Source of the DNA: Selenomonas sputigena_A
GTDB lineage: Bacteria; Bacillota; Negativicutes; Selenomonadales; Selenomonadaceae
NCBI RefSeq assembly: GCF_051603425.1
Contig: NZ_CP194411.1
Span: 1,922,001 to 1,986,000 of the forward strand
Length of the DNA stretch: 64,000 bases
Reading direction: 5' to 3'
Shown: in pieces, positions 17,655 to 25,526 of the stretch
Position numbering within the stretch: the stretch's first letter is position 1
Layout of the letters: each line of letters starts with the position of its first letter
Notes under the pieces: generated by a model
Database searches by the model: none
The model's input: the letters and a program-made list of their open reading frames with translations, nothing else
Told to the model about the DNA's origin: nothing
Position numbers and translations under genes: made by a program

Positions 17655-19460
17655 ATGCGTCGCGCGGCGAGAATATCATCGAGCCCATTGTTGAAAAGGC
17701 TGAGAATTTATTTTGATTTGCTCAAGAGGATGACGAACGGCTATCTTTATCTGGTCGATCTTGACCAGAAGGTCGCGCTTCTTTCACCCAATGTGGTGCA
17801 GGATTTTGGCTTGCCGGCAGAGGTTATGGAATTCGAGGAGTTCCGCCAGGCTTGGCGCATGATCATCCATCCTGCGGAGTGCAGGCGTGTGGGTGAAGCT
17901 TTTGATGAGCTTCTGCAGCAGAGCAGGCCCAAGGAGCATGTCGTGGAATTTCGCGCGCGGACGCGCAAGGGGGATTATGTATGGCTGGAATGCCAGCGGG
18001 GCGTTGCCCTGAATCCCTCGGGGAAACCGCTGCTCTATGCGGGAATCTTTCGGCTTATGGGACAGCGCAACCGGGCGGATGACGTCACGGGTCTTTTGAA
18101 CAAGCATCAGCTCGAGCGGGCGATGAAAGAGGCTTTGGCCGAGGCGCGTGCGACTGGGCAGGGCGGGGCACTTTTGATCCTGGGCATAGATAATTTCAAG
18201 CTGATCAATGAGACGTACAATCGCTTTTTCGGCGACCAGGTGCTCAAGGCGGTCAGCCGGCAAATCAAGCAGATTCTCGCGCAGGATTTCAAGCTTTACA
18301 AGCTCGACGGCGATGAGTTTGCCATCCTTTACCCCGGCGCTTCCGAAGCGGACGTCGATGCGCTCTATACGAGCATACAGACGGCGCTTCTGCAGCCGCA
18401 GCACATCAACGACAAACCGTATTTCTGCACGGTTTCGGGCGGTACGGTTTTCTACCCGCAGTCGGGCAAGGACTATCTCGTGCTGCATAAACATGCAGAA
18501 GCTGCGCTTGATCTTGCGAAGCGCAGCGGCAAGAACAAGAACTGCATCTTCTCGAAGGAAACGTACAATCGTTGGGTGCGTTCGCTTTCCATGCGCGATG
18601 ATATCCGTCAGAGCGTGGAGCAGGGGTGCAGGGGCTTCAGCCTTTGCTTCCAGCCGCAGGTCAGCGCGAACGAGAAACGCCTGATCGGTGCGGAGGCTCT
18701 TCTGCGCTGGCAGAATTCTAAGGGGCGCATGGTGGCGCCGATGGAGTTCATTCCGATTCTTGAGGATACGCAGCTGATGATTCCCGTCGGCAAATGGATC
18801 GTGGAAACGGCTGTCGGCATCTGCAAGAAATGGCAGAAGGTCGTCCCCGGGTTCCATATGAGCATCAATCTTTCCTACGTGCAGCTGCGCGACCCTTCTT
18901 TCAAGGATGCCGTCAAGGAATGCATCGAACGCCATGGCATAAAGCCTGAGTCCATCGTGTTTGAGCTTACGGAGCACACGGTTGTTTCCGACTGGGCGTT
19001 CATCAACCGTCAGTTTGATTTCTTTCACGAGCGCGGGCTCAAGATCGCCATGGATGATTTTGGTACGGGATGTTCTTCGCTCGCGACGCTCAAGAATCTT
19101 TCGTGCGACATCATCAAGGTTGACCGCGAGTTCGTAAAGAAGATTCTCTTGTGCGATTTCGACAGAAGGCTTGTCGAATATACGGTGAAGCTTTGCCACA
19201 GCGTGGGTATGAGCGTCTGCATCGAGGGGGTCGAAACGGATGAGGAGTATGATCTCCTGTCTAAGGTCTGCAAGGTCGATTCCATCCAGGGATATCTCTT
19301 TGGCCGCCCTGAGACGCAGGAAGGGTTCGAGGAAAAGTTTCTGAAGCCTGTTTTGACAATGCTGACGGATTCGGCTTCGGGAAAGGAGGGGAACTATGGC
19401 GCGGACAAGCGAGGAGATGAAGGGCGTCACGCATCTCGGCAGGAAGGGCACGCAGTATAG
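17655..19460 (+). CDS. PAS-GGDEF-EAL cyclic-di-GMP signalling protein
   Basis: A 601-residue soluble protein with a PAS-like sensor (about 25-140, ending GDYVWLECQRGVALN), a GGDEF domain (about 143-300) and an EAL domain (about 310-565). The GGDEF signature is degenerate, LDGDEF (217-222), with Asp replacing the first Gly, so cyclase activity is doubtful. The EAL domain looks intact: EALLRW (347), NLS, ELTEH, DDFGTGCSSL, the KVDREFV lysine and EGVET, then GYLFGRP. It is therefore probably a c-di-GMP phosphodiesterase whose GGDEF half may bind GTP. The last 21 codons overlap the start of queF in another frame, an unusually long overlap. Confidence 0.9.
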   Translation: MRRAARISSSPLLKRLRIYFDLLKRMTNGYLYLVDLDQKVALLSPNVVQDFGLPAEVMEFEEFRQAWRMIIHPAECRRVGEAFDELLQQSRPKEHVVEFRARTRKGDYVWLECQRGVALNPSGKPLLYAGIFRLMGQRNRADDVTGLLNKHQLERAMKEALAEARATGQGGALLILGIDNFKLINETYNRFFGDQVLKAVSRQIKQILAQDFKLYKLDGDEFAILYPGASEADVDALYTSIQTALLQPQHINDKPYFCTVSGGTVFYPQSGKDYLVLHKHAEAALDLAKRSGKNKNCIFSKETYNRWVRSLSMRDDIRQSVEQGCRGFSLCFQPQVSANEKRLIGAEALLRWQNSKGRMVAPMEFIPILEDTQLMIPVGKWIVETAVGICKKWQKVVPGFHMSINLSYVQLRDPSFKDAVKECIERHGIKPESIVFELTEHTVVSDWAFINRQFDFFHERGLKIAMDDFGTGCSSLATLKNLSCDIIKVDREFVKKILLCDFDRRLVEYTVKLCHSVGMSVCIEGVETDEEYDLLSKVCKVDSIQGYLFGRPETQEGFEEKFLKPVLTMLTDSASGKEGNYGADKRGDEGRHASRQEGHAV

Positions 19461-19893
19461 GATGGATTACGATCCGGCAGCTCTGGAGACTTTTGAGAAC
19501 AAGCATCCGGAAAACGACTACTGGGTGAAGTTCAACTGCCCAGAATTTACGAGCCTCTGTCCCATCACGGGGCAGCCGGATTTCGCGACGATCTACATTT
19601 CCTATGTGCCTGACAGGCTCATGGTTGAGAGCAAGTCGCTGAAACTCTATCTTTTCAGTTTTCGCAACCATGGGGATTTTCATGAGGATGTCGTGAACAT
19701 CATCATGAAGGACTTGATTCGCCTGATGGAGCCGCGCTACATCGAGGTCTGGGGCAAGTTCCTGCCGCGCGGCGGCATTTCGATCGATCCTTATGCGAAT
19801 TATGGCCGCGCGGGCACGAAGTATGAGGAACTGGCATGGAAGCGATTCGCCGAGCACGATCTCTATCATTTGGAAAAGGTGGACAATCGATGA
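19396..19893 (+). CDS. queF: preQ1 synthase, NADPH-dependent nitrile reductase QueF
   Basis: Reduces 7-cyano-7-deazaguanine (preQ0) to preQ1 in queuosine synthesis. At 165 residues it is the short type I (YkvM) form. Active-site features are the thioimide cysteine in FTSLCPITGQPDFATI, then VESKSLKLYLFSFRNHG and the catalytic Asp region HGDFHEDV, and the C-terminal FLPRGGISIDPY. The start has a near-perfect AAAGGAGGGG six bases upstream, inside the 3' end of the GGDEF-EAL gene (65-base overlap). The stop overlaps cobO by ATGA. No other queuosine genes are in the window. Confidence 0.95.
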   Translation: MARTSEEMKGVTHLGRKGTQYRMDYDPAALETFENKHPENDYWVKFNCPEFTSLCPITGQPDFATIYISYVPDRLMVESKSLKLYLFSFRNHGDFHEDVVNIIMKDLIRLMEPRYIEVWGKFLPRGGISIDPYANYGRAGTKYEELAWKRFAEHDLYHLEKVDNR

Positions 19894-20462
19894 TCGAGGT
19901 TTATACGGGCGCAGGAAAGGGCAAGACGACGGCGGCTGTAGGCCTTGCCGTGCGTGCCTTGGGAGCGGGGCTTCGCGTTTATTTCATGCAGTTCATGAAG
20001 AGTCTTGCCTACAGCGAGCAGAAAATCTTGCAGGGGTTTGCGCCTGTGCTGGAGCTTCATACGACGGGGAAGCCGTTTTTTATCGCGCAGGAAGGTATGC
20101 TGACGGAAGAGGAGCGCGCCGCCTGGGGCGATGATGTCGTCGTCTTTCCTGAAGGGAAGCCACCTGCTGATTATCTTCGCCTGATGCGTGAGGGATTTTC
20201 TCTGGCCGCTGCGGCGGCGCGGTCGGGCAAGTGGGATATCGTCATTCTTGACGAACTCAATGTGGCGCTTTTCTTCGGGCTTATTTCCCGCGAGGAAGTG
20301 GAGGCATTGCTCGATGCGATGCCGCCGGAGCGTGAGCTTGTCCTCACGGGGCGGAATGCGCCCGATTGGCTGTTGGCGCGCGCTGATCTCGTCACCGAGA
20401 TGAAGGAAGTGCGCCATTACTACGCGAAGGGCGTTGCGGCAAGAAAAGGGATCGAAAATTAA
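19890..20462 (+). CDS. cobO: Cob(I)alamin / corrinoid adenosyltransferase, CobA/CobO type
   Basis: ATP:corrinoid adenosyltransferase of 190 residues; attaches the 5'-deoxyadenosyl group to cobalt in B12 synthesis or salvage. The P-loop GAGKGKTTA begins at residue 7, followed by FMQFMKS, the Walker-B-like IVILDELNVALFFGLI and TGRNAPDWL, all family hallmarks. ATG 19890 overlaps the queF stop. The gene's own stop codon TAA (20460-20462) is the first part of a dispersed repeat, so insertion of that repeat seems to have trimmed or replaced the original C-terminus: family members usually end soon after HHYYAKGVAARKGIE, so little is lost. Confidence 0.93.
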   Translation: MIEVYTGAGKGKTTAAVGLAVRALGAGLRVYFMQFMKSLAYSEQKILQGFAPVLELHTTGKPFFIAQEGMLTEEERAAWGDDVVVFPEGKPPADYLRLMREGFSLAAAAARSGKWDIVILDELNVALFFGLISREEVEALLDAMPPERELVLTGRNAPDWLLARADLVTEMKEVRHYYAKGVAARKGIEN

Positions 20463-20627
20463 GGAAACGCTGATAAAATGAAGTTGCCCAGATTTGCACA
20501 GATACGCTGTTCCTGTCTAGGAGACAAACCGTAGGCGTAGCAGTGGCTACGTCGAGGATTTGTCGACGACGAGAGGACAGTGTAGATGTGTGAAGATGGG
20601 TAGCTGAATTTATCAGTGGTTCCTTAA
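20459..20627 (+). repeat. Dispersed palindromic repeat, copy A
   Basis: About 168 bp bounded by inverted ends: TTAAGGAAACGCTGATAAA on the left and TTTATCAGTGGTTCCTTAA on the right. The centre holds a small hairpin GTAGC-AGTG-GCTAC and a GAGGATTTGTCGACGACGAG segment. The body (20470-20616) matches copy C (54244-54392, opposite strand) at all but about five positions. No coding capacity; looks like a MITE or structured intergenic element. Confidence 0.85.
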
Positions 20628-20758
20628 GGAAACGCTGATAAAATGAAGTCACCCAGACTCGCATAGATGCGCTGTATCTATAGCGGATTTGTCGACGACG
20701 AGAGGACAACGCAGATGTGTGAAGATGGGTGGTTGAATTTATCAGCGATTTTTTAAGG
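20624..20758 (+). repeat. Dispersed palindromic repeat, copy B (internal deletion)
   Basis: Directly abuts copy A, sharing the CTTAAGG junction. Same ends, CGCTGATAAA and TTTATCAGCG, but the central part including the GTAGC hairpin is missing, leaving about 135 bp. A tandem of a full and a shortened member. Confidence 0.85.
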
Positions 20759-20787
20759 GGAGCCGGCATCCGACGGCTCCCTTTCTT
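20758..20787 (+). terminator. Probable terminator between repeat B and the AlbA_2 gene
   Basis: GGGAGCCG/CGGCTCCC stem (758-765, 774-781), 8-base loop, then CTTTCTT, a weak T run. Confidence 0.55.
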
Positions 20788-20815
20788 GGACTTTCATTGG
20801 AAAAACTGTTATACT
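20786..20815 (+). promoter_or_regulatory. Promoter of the AlbA_2 gene
   Basis: TTGGAC (20786-20791), 18-bp spacer, TATACT (20810-20815). Start near 20822, which would leave only six bases before ATG 20828, favouring GTG 20852 as the translation start. Confidence 0.6.
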
Positions 20816-20851
20816 ATAGCATAGAAAATGGATGGCAGAGAGGTGCTGAAT

Positions 20852-22762
20852 GTGCAGGAAGATGTGACGGGCAGGGATGATTTTGTTGAGCAGATCGTGG
20901 CGGAGAGCGGCCCTTTTTTGAATACGGCTGTGGCTTTTGCCAATGGGCGGGGCGGCCGCATCGTTTTTTTTGGTGAAAGCGGCAGGGGCTTTTCCGCAGA
21001 GGATGAAATCATTCTTTATATTGATAAGGTGACGCAGGAGATTTTTGATGAGTGCGAGCCGCGTATTTTTCCGCGCGTCGGCGTGGAGGAGCAGGATGGG
21101 CGGCAAGTCATTGTCATCGAGATTCTGCCGGGAATGGAAAAGCCGTATTTTCTCAAGAAAGCGGGCATGATTGACGGTACTTATGTGCGCACCGGAGGGG
21201 CGACAAGGCTGGCTGAGCCGTATCAGGTGCAGGAGCTTCTGCTTTCCGGAACGAACAGCAGCATGGATCAGCTGGCAGGCAGCGATACGGTTGATGAGGT
21301 GGAAATCGAGGAGTTCTGCCGCAGGATTTATGGCGAGGCGTGCAAAAGGCGCGGGGAGGATGCAGAGATAGCACGTCTTATGCGCGAGAATCTGCTCGGC
21401 TGGAAACTTTTGTGCGAGGAGGGGGACGTCTGCCGTCCGGCGAACGGCTGGCATTTGCTCACCGGCACCGCGGAAAAATTTTTCCCCGAAGCCTTTATTC
21501 AATGCGCCGAGTATCTCGGCACGACGCGTCTCGACTTCGTTGACGGCGCGGAATTTACGGGATCTTTGATGGAGCAGATCGACGGTGCTGCCGCGTATAT
21601 CAGCGCCCGCCTTGCAGCGCGCGGCGAACGCGCACGGGGGCTTGAAGAAATCGCGGCAAAGCTTTTGCACCGCTTGGTCGCGCGCGCTGTCTGCCAGCGC
21701 AACTATCTGGCTCCGGGATGCATTTCGTTCGTGCTTTATGAGGATCGCCTGGAAATCAACGTGCCCGGCCTCCTTGAGGAAGATATGACGGTGTGGAAGC
21801 TCAAGACAGGGTTTGCCAAAATCCGTAATCGCGGCATTGCGGCGGCGTTCTTCTACATGGGATTGATGACGGGCTTCCACAGCATCCTGCCCGAACTTTA
21901 TCGCGCGGCGAAGGCTGCGCGTTTGCCTGAACCGGCTGTCATCGCTTTGGGCGATTCCGTGCGCATCAATATTTATTGCCGCGAAGAAATGGAGCAGGCG
22001 GCGCCGGAAGGAGCAGAGACGCAGCAGGAAGAGGCTCTGTGCGAGACGGCAGAGGAAACGGATGTGGCTTCGGCGGAGGCGGCATCAAAGGAAGCAGCGA
22101 AAGGGTTCGCAGCAGAGGAGGAAGAGGAGCCTGCCTCGGAAGCAGCGGAAGCCGCGTTTCTGACGGGAGCGGAGGAAGCGTTTTCACCGGAGGCTGCTGA
22201 AGAGCCTGAACCGGAGACAGCATCCTTGCCCGATATGGAGGAGCCTGAACCGGAGACAGCATCCTTGCCCGATATGGAGGAGCCTGAACCGGAGGCGATT
22301 CTTTCGCCTGAGCTGGAGGAGGAGCCCGAAGATGGGGGCGGGATGCCGGATGAACCGGCCGAAGCGCCGGAGCCGGACGAGGTTCCTTTGCCTGATTCAG
22401 CAGAGCCTGAAGCGGAGGAGACGCTTCTGTCGGAGCCGGATGAGGCGCCTGTGCCTGAGATGGACGAAGAGCCGGCAGCTGCAGCGGAAGAGGTGCGGAC
22501 GACGGAGGATGGAGCAGGGACGGAAGCGGAGTCCTATGCGCAGCAGGAGATGGAATTTGATACAGAGGAACCGATGGAGGAAAAACTCCTGCGCCTGCTT
22601 CGTGAAGATCCCAAAATTACACAGAAAGCCCTGAAAGAATCTTTGGGGGTTTCGATTGCCACGGTAAAACGCATGACGACGGCGCTGAACAAGAAGGGCA
22701 TCATCGAGCGCGTCGGCACGAACCGCAGCGGCGCTTGGCGCATACTGAAAGACAACGCATAA
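20852..22762 (+). CDS. AlbA_2/Schlafen-type putative DNA-binding protein with acidic linker and C-terminal winged helix
   Basis: Three parts in 636 residues. The N-terminus (about 1-130) resembles the AlbA_2 (Schlafen AAA_4) fold: FLNTAVAFANGRGGRIVFFG, then KPYFLKKAGMIDGTYVRTGG. A middle region (about 140-375) is helical and ends with GLLEEDMTVWKLKTGFAKIRNRGIAAAFF, as in ATP-binding relatives. Then comes about 190 residues of Glu/Pro/Ala-rich linker containing exact repeats of EEPEPETASLPDM. The C-terminus is a winged helix (EEKLLRLLREDPKITQKALKESLGVSIATVKRM). GTG 20852 has AGAGAGG eight bases upstream. Likely a transcriptional regulator; its target is unknown. It is monocistronic. Confidence 0.8.
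   Translation: MQEDVTGRDDFVEQIVAESGPFLNTAVAFANGRGGRIVFFGESGRGFSAEDEIILYIDKVTQEIFDECEPRIFPRVGVEEQDGRQVIVIEILPGMEKPYFLKKAGMIDGTYVRTGGATRLAEPYQVQELLLSGTNSSMDQLAGSDTVDEVEIEEFCRRIYGEACKRRGEDAEIARLMRENLLGWKLLCEEGDVCRPANGWHLLTGTAEKFFPEAFIQCAEYLGTTRLDFVDGAEFTGSLMEQIDGAAAYISARLAARGERARGLEEIAAKLLHRLVARAVCQRNYLAPGCISFVLYEDRLEINVPGLLEEDMTVWKLKTGFAKIRNRGIAAAFFYMGLMTGFHSILPELYRAAKAARLPEPAVIALGDSVRINIYCREEMEQAAPEGAETQQEEALCETAEETDVASAEAASKEAAKGFAAEEEEEPASEAAEAAFLTGAEEAFSPEAAEEPEPETASLPDMEEPEPETASLPDMEEPEPEAILSPELEEEPEDGGGMPDEPAEAPEPDEVPLPDSAEPEAEETLLSEPDEAPVPEMDEEPAAAAEEVRTTEDGAGTEAESYAQQEMEFDTEEPMEEKLLRLLREDPKITQKALKESLGVSIATVKRMTTALNKKGIIERVGTNRSGAWRILKDNA
22202..22294 (+). repeat. 39-bp in-frame tandem repeat
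   Basis: Two identical 39-bp units (22202-22240, 22241-22279) and the first 15 bp of a third, encoding 13-residue units EPEPETASLPDME in the acidic linker. Copy number can change without a frameshift. Confidence 0.9.
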
Positions 22763-22852
22763 GATGCCGGGCATGGCCTGACCGACGCACAGCAGTTTGA
22801 AGCGCGGCGGGCTGCGAGGCCCGAAACCGGAGTGCTTAAGGAAGATGTCAAA

Positions 22853-22930
22853 AAGCCCGCCCGTTCCCCTTCGGCAAGGATGTCGCTTCCGTGAAGCGTG
22901 CGTGAATCCTGTCGGGGAACGGGCGGGCTT
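22853..22930. terminator. Long perfect inverted repeat, probable terminator for the - strand gene
   Basis: Perfect 17-bp arms AAGCCCGCCCGTTCCCC (853-869) and its complement (914-930), with an inner hairpin in the 44-base loop. On the - strand it is followed by TTTTGACA, consistent with ending the gene at 23007-23330; the + strand side has few T. Confidence 0.65.
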
Positions 22931-23006
22931 TGGCTTGCTGCATCTCCCGTGTCTGCGGGGCGTTGCGGTGCAGCGGGAAGACTGCCTCACGGGGAGGCGT
23001 TTTTCA

Positions 23007-23330
23007 TCAGGAAAGGTACTGGAAGTAACAAATGGCAGCAAAGAGCGCGAAGGAGATGACGATGAAGACCATGCTGGCCCTTGTCATCCAGAGCTTTTTC
23101 TGTTCATCGAAGCTGCCCTGCTTATAGCCATAGATCAGAAGCAAGGAAAGGAAAAGCGAGCCGTACATCGAGCGATTCAGCCAATCCATCTGCTGCCAGC
23201 CGATCAAGGCAATGCAGAGCGTCAGCACCATCATGATCAGGAGGAACCTGTCTTTGCCTTTTTTTACGGGCTTTTTTTCCGGCATCCGCGGCTTTAGGTT
23301 TTTTCGTATTTTTTTTGTCTGTGTCGCCAT
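23007..23330 (-). CDS. Small membrane protein, unknown function
   Basis: I do not recognise this 107-residue protein. It starts with a very basic stretch (KKIRKNLKPRMPEKKPVKKGK), then three hydrophobic spans (around RFLLIMMVLTLCIALIGW, SMYGSLFLSLLLIYGY and ASMVFIVISFALFAAICYF), so it should be an inner-membrane protein with its basic N-terminus in the cytoplasm. ATG 23330 is preferred; an in-frame GTG at 23342 is possible. A TATAAT on the - strand at 23383-23378 may serve as its -10. It is convergent with the AlbA_2 gene and divergent from the AAA+ regulator. Confidence 0.65.
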   Translation of the reverse strand: MATQTKKIRKNLKPRMPEKKPVKKGKDRFLLIMMVLTLCIALIGWQQMDWLNRSMYGSLFLSLLLIYGYKQGSFDEQKKLWMTRASMVFIVISFALFAAICYFQYLS

Positions 23331-23489
23331 GGGCGGTATCACCTGCTTTCCGATATAAAAAGGATCAAGTCTTTCATATTATACCGCAAAAACAGCGGCA
23401 AAGCCAGTCGTTGACGACGATGGCGGAGCAGCATCCGTCAGGTGCGGCAAGAGGAATTGCCGGGAATGGCGGAAAGACTTGTCCACGGC

Positions 23490-23518
23490 TTGTCGCTCCC
23501 GCGATTTCGTAGTACAAT
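23490..23518 (+). promoter_or_regulatory. Promoter of the AAA+ regulator
   Basis: TTGTCG (23490-23495), 17-bp spacer, TACAAT (23513-23518). Start near 23525, leader about 74 bases. Confidence 0.55.
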
Positions 23519-23598
23519 GATACGGTATGTAAACAGGACAAGATATGGGTTGTTTGTCTAAAATGCACATCTTGGCACGGGAGGGGGAATGACAGAGC

Positions 23599-25512
23599 AT
23601 GATACGGGAGCAGCGAAGCAGGGCGAAACTCGAATCTTATTATCGAAAGTTTCGGGATGAGGCTGAAATGGATGCCAATGTTCATCCGTGGGTTGCGGCT
23701 GCCTGGCGAGAGAGCCGGAAAGCCGCTGTGCCGCAGGTGGGCACTGCGCCGAAACATACTTTTTTGCCCGAGGAGTTCCAGGCATTGCAGCAAAAACATG
23801 CCTATGCCATTGATTGTCTATCCGGACTGACGGAAGGCGTGCAGGAATTTTTTGAGAAGTATGGCCTGAGTCTTTTGCTTCTTGATGCAAAAGCACTTGT
23901 GCTCAAGAGTTATTCGCGGCCTTTTATGCATCTGCCGCATGGTCAGGTGGAAGGATCGTACCTGGGGCTTTCCGAGATCGGCGCTTCCAGCATCAGTATT
24001 GTGCAGGAACGGAAGGCGCCGTTCTTTGTTTTTGGACCGGAGATGTGGCGGGAAGCAAGCCATACAAGTGACGCCTGCACGGCGCCCGTAATGGTCAACG
24101 GCAGTCTGCGTTACCTTGTGAACATTGTCCTTGCCGATCCTGCGGCCATTTCACAGGATACTGTCGTAGCGCATCTGCTGATCCTTTCAAGAGCTTTGGA
24201 GACGGCGCTTGCACAGGCTTTGCGCATACAGGCGCAGGAAGCCATTCTCGATGCCGCGCCCTTTGCTGTCTATCATGTTCTGCCGCACGGCGATGTCGCT
24301 TATGCGAACCGGCTCGGGCTCGAACGTCTTTCGCGCATCGGAGCCAGGGATGAGAAGACGAGCCGCTTCCTGAACCTCAACGATATCGTGCTCAATTATC
24401 GCCATACACCGATCTTCCAGGGATTTGCAGGAATCCCCTCCTACAACAAGGAGGTCACATGGATTACGGCGGCCAAGACGTATGAGGATATCACTACCGT
24501 CGTGCCGCTTGAAGCTCCCGGGACGCAGAAGGTCTCGAGCGTCGTCACGGTTTCCATGCCCATCGAGGATCTTCGGACGCTTGTCGCGCATACGGCGGGC
24601 TATACGGCGAAGTACAGCCTCAACTCGATGGTGGGCAGGGGACAGGCTTTTCGTATGTTGAAGGAAAAGGCCTTGCGTGTCGCGCGCAACAAGAATCATA
24701 TTCTGCTGCAGGGCGAGGCCGGTACGGGGAAACAGCGTCTTGCGCACGGCATCCATCAGGCGTCTTCGCGGGCGGGCGGCCCCTTGATTTCTTTCCGCTG
24801 CGGTGATATACAGCCCGAGATCATTGCAGGGGAATTGTTCGGCGCCACAGTTGCTCCCTATGTGAGCCGTCCGGGAAAGCTCGAACTCGCTTCGGAAGGA
24901 TCGCTTTTTCTCGATGAGATTGAAAAACTGCCGAAGAAAACGGCGGCCTCCCTGGCCCGCGTCTTGCGGAAGGGTGCGGTCGAGCGCATGGGAGAAACCG
25001 TCGCTCGTCCCATTGATGTGCGCATCATCGCAGCCTGCGACAGCGATCTCAAGCGTCTTACGGAGCGTGGGCTTTTTGAAAAAGAGCTTTATGAAATCGT
25101 TTCGCGCAGTGTCGTCCGCGTGCCTTCCCTGAGAAACCGGCGCGAGGATATCCCGCTTTTGGCGGAACATATTCTCGCGGAACTTGCCGAACAGCATCAG
25201 CTGGGGAAGAAGACCCTCCAGCCGGAGACACAGGAGATTCTCGAGCGCTACGATTGGCCGGGCAATACGAAGCAGCTCCAGAGCGTTCTGGAACAGGCAT
25301 TTTTCCATACGGCGGGGGAAAGCATAGCGCCCGAGGATATCAGCCTCATGGGTGATGTGAAGCCTGACGACCAATGGAAGACGGACAAGGAGATCTTTCT
25401 CAAGGCATGGAAGGCGGCGGGCGGCAATGTCAGCCGTTTGGCAAACCTTCTTGACGTGAGCCGCGTTACGCTTTATCGTTATCTGAAGAAATTTGGCTTG
25501 GAAAAATCGTAA
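23599..25512 (+). CDS. AcoR-like AAA+ transcriptional regulator lacking the GAFTGA loop
   Basis: A 637-residue regulator with the architecture of sigma-54 activators: N-terminal GAF-like sensor (about 60-205), PAS-like region (about 210-320), AAA+ domain (about 345-560) and a Fis-type helix-turn-helix at the end (GGNVSRLANLLDVSRVTLYRYL). Walker A is GEAGTGK (372-378) and Walker B is SLFLDEIEKLP (435-445). Where activators read ELFG-(H/Y)-x-x-GAFTGA, this one reads ELFGATVAPYVSRPGKLELA: the GAFTGA sigma-54 contact is absent. It may therefore work with sigma-70 RNA polymerase or as a repressor, like TyrR. It precedes trmB by 14 bases but is probably functionally separate. Confidence 0.85.
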   Translation: MIREQRSRAKLESYYRKFRDEAEMDANVHPWVAAAWRESRKAAVPQVGTAPKHTFLPEEFQALQQKHAYAIDCLSGLTEGVQEFFEKYGLSLLLLDAKALVLKSYSRPFMHLPHGQVEGSYLGLSEIGASSISIVQERKAPFFVFGPEMWREASHTSDACTAPVMVNGSLRYLVNIVLADPAAISQDTVVAHLLILSRALETALAQALRIQAQEAILDAAPFAVYHVLPHGDVAYANRLGLERLSRIGARDEKTSRFLNLNDIVLNYRHTPIFQGFAGIPSYNKEVTWITAAKTYEDITTVVPLEAPGTQKVSSVVTVSMPIEDLRTLVAHTAGYTAKYSLNSMVGRGQAFRMLKEKALRVARNKNHILLQGEAGTGKQRLAHGIHQASSRAGGPLISFRCGDIQPEIIAGELFGATVAPYVSRPGKLELASEGSLFLDEIEKLPKKTAASLARVLRKGAVERMGETVARPIDVRIIAACDSDLKRLTERGLFEKELYEIVSRSVVRVPSLRNRREDIPLLAEHILAELAEQHQLGKKTLQPETQEILERYDWPGNTKQLQSVLEQAFFHTAGESIAPEDISLMGDVKPDDQWKTDKEIFLKAWKAAGGNVSRLANLLDVSRVTLYRYLKKFGLEKS

Positions 25513-25526
25513 GGGAGGAACAGGCT

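Noticed and set aside
20459..20758. Tandem repeats at 20.5 kb as a CRISPR array
   Set aside because: Units are about 135-170 bp, palindromic and dispersed, with no unique spacers of regular length and no cas genes.
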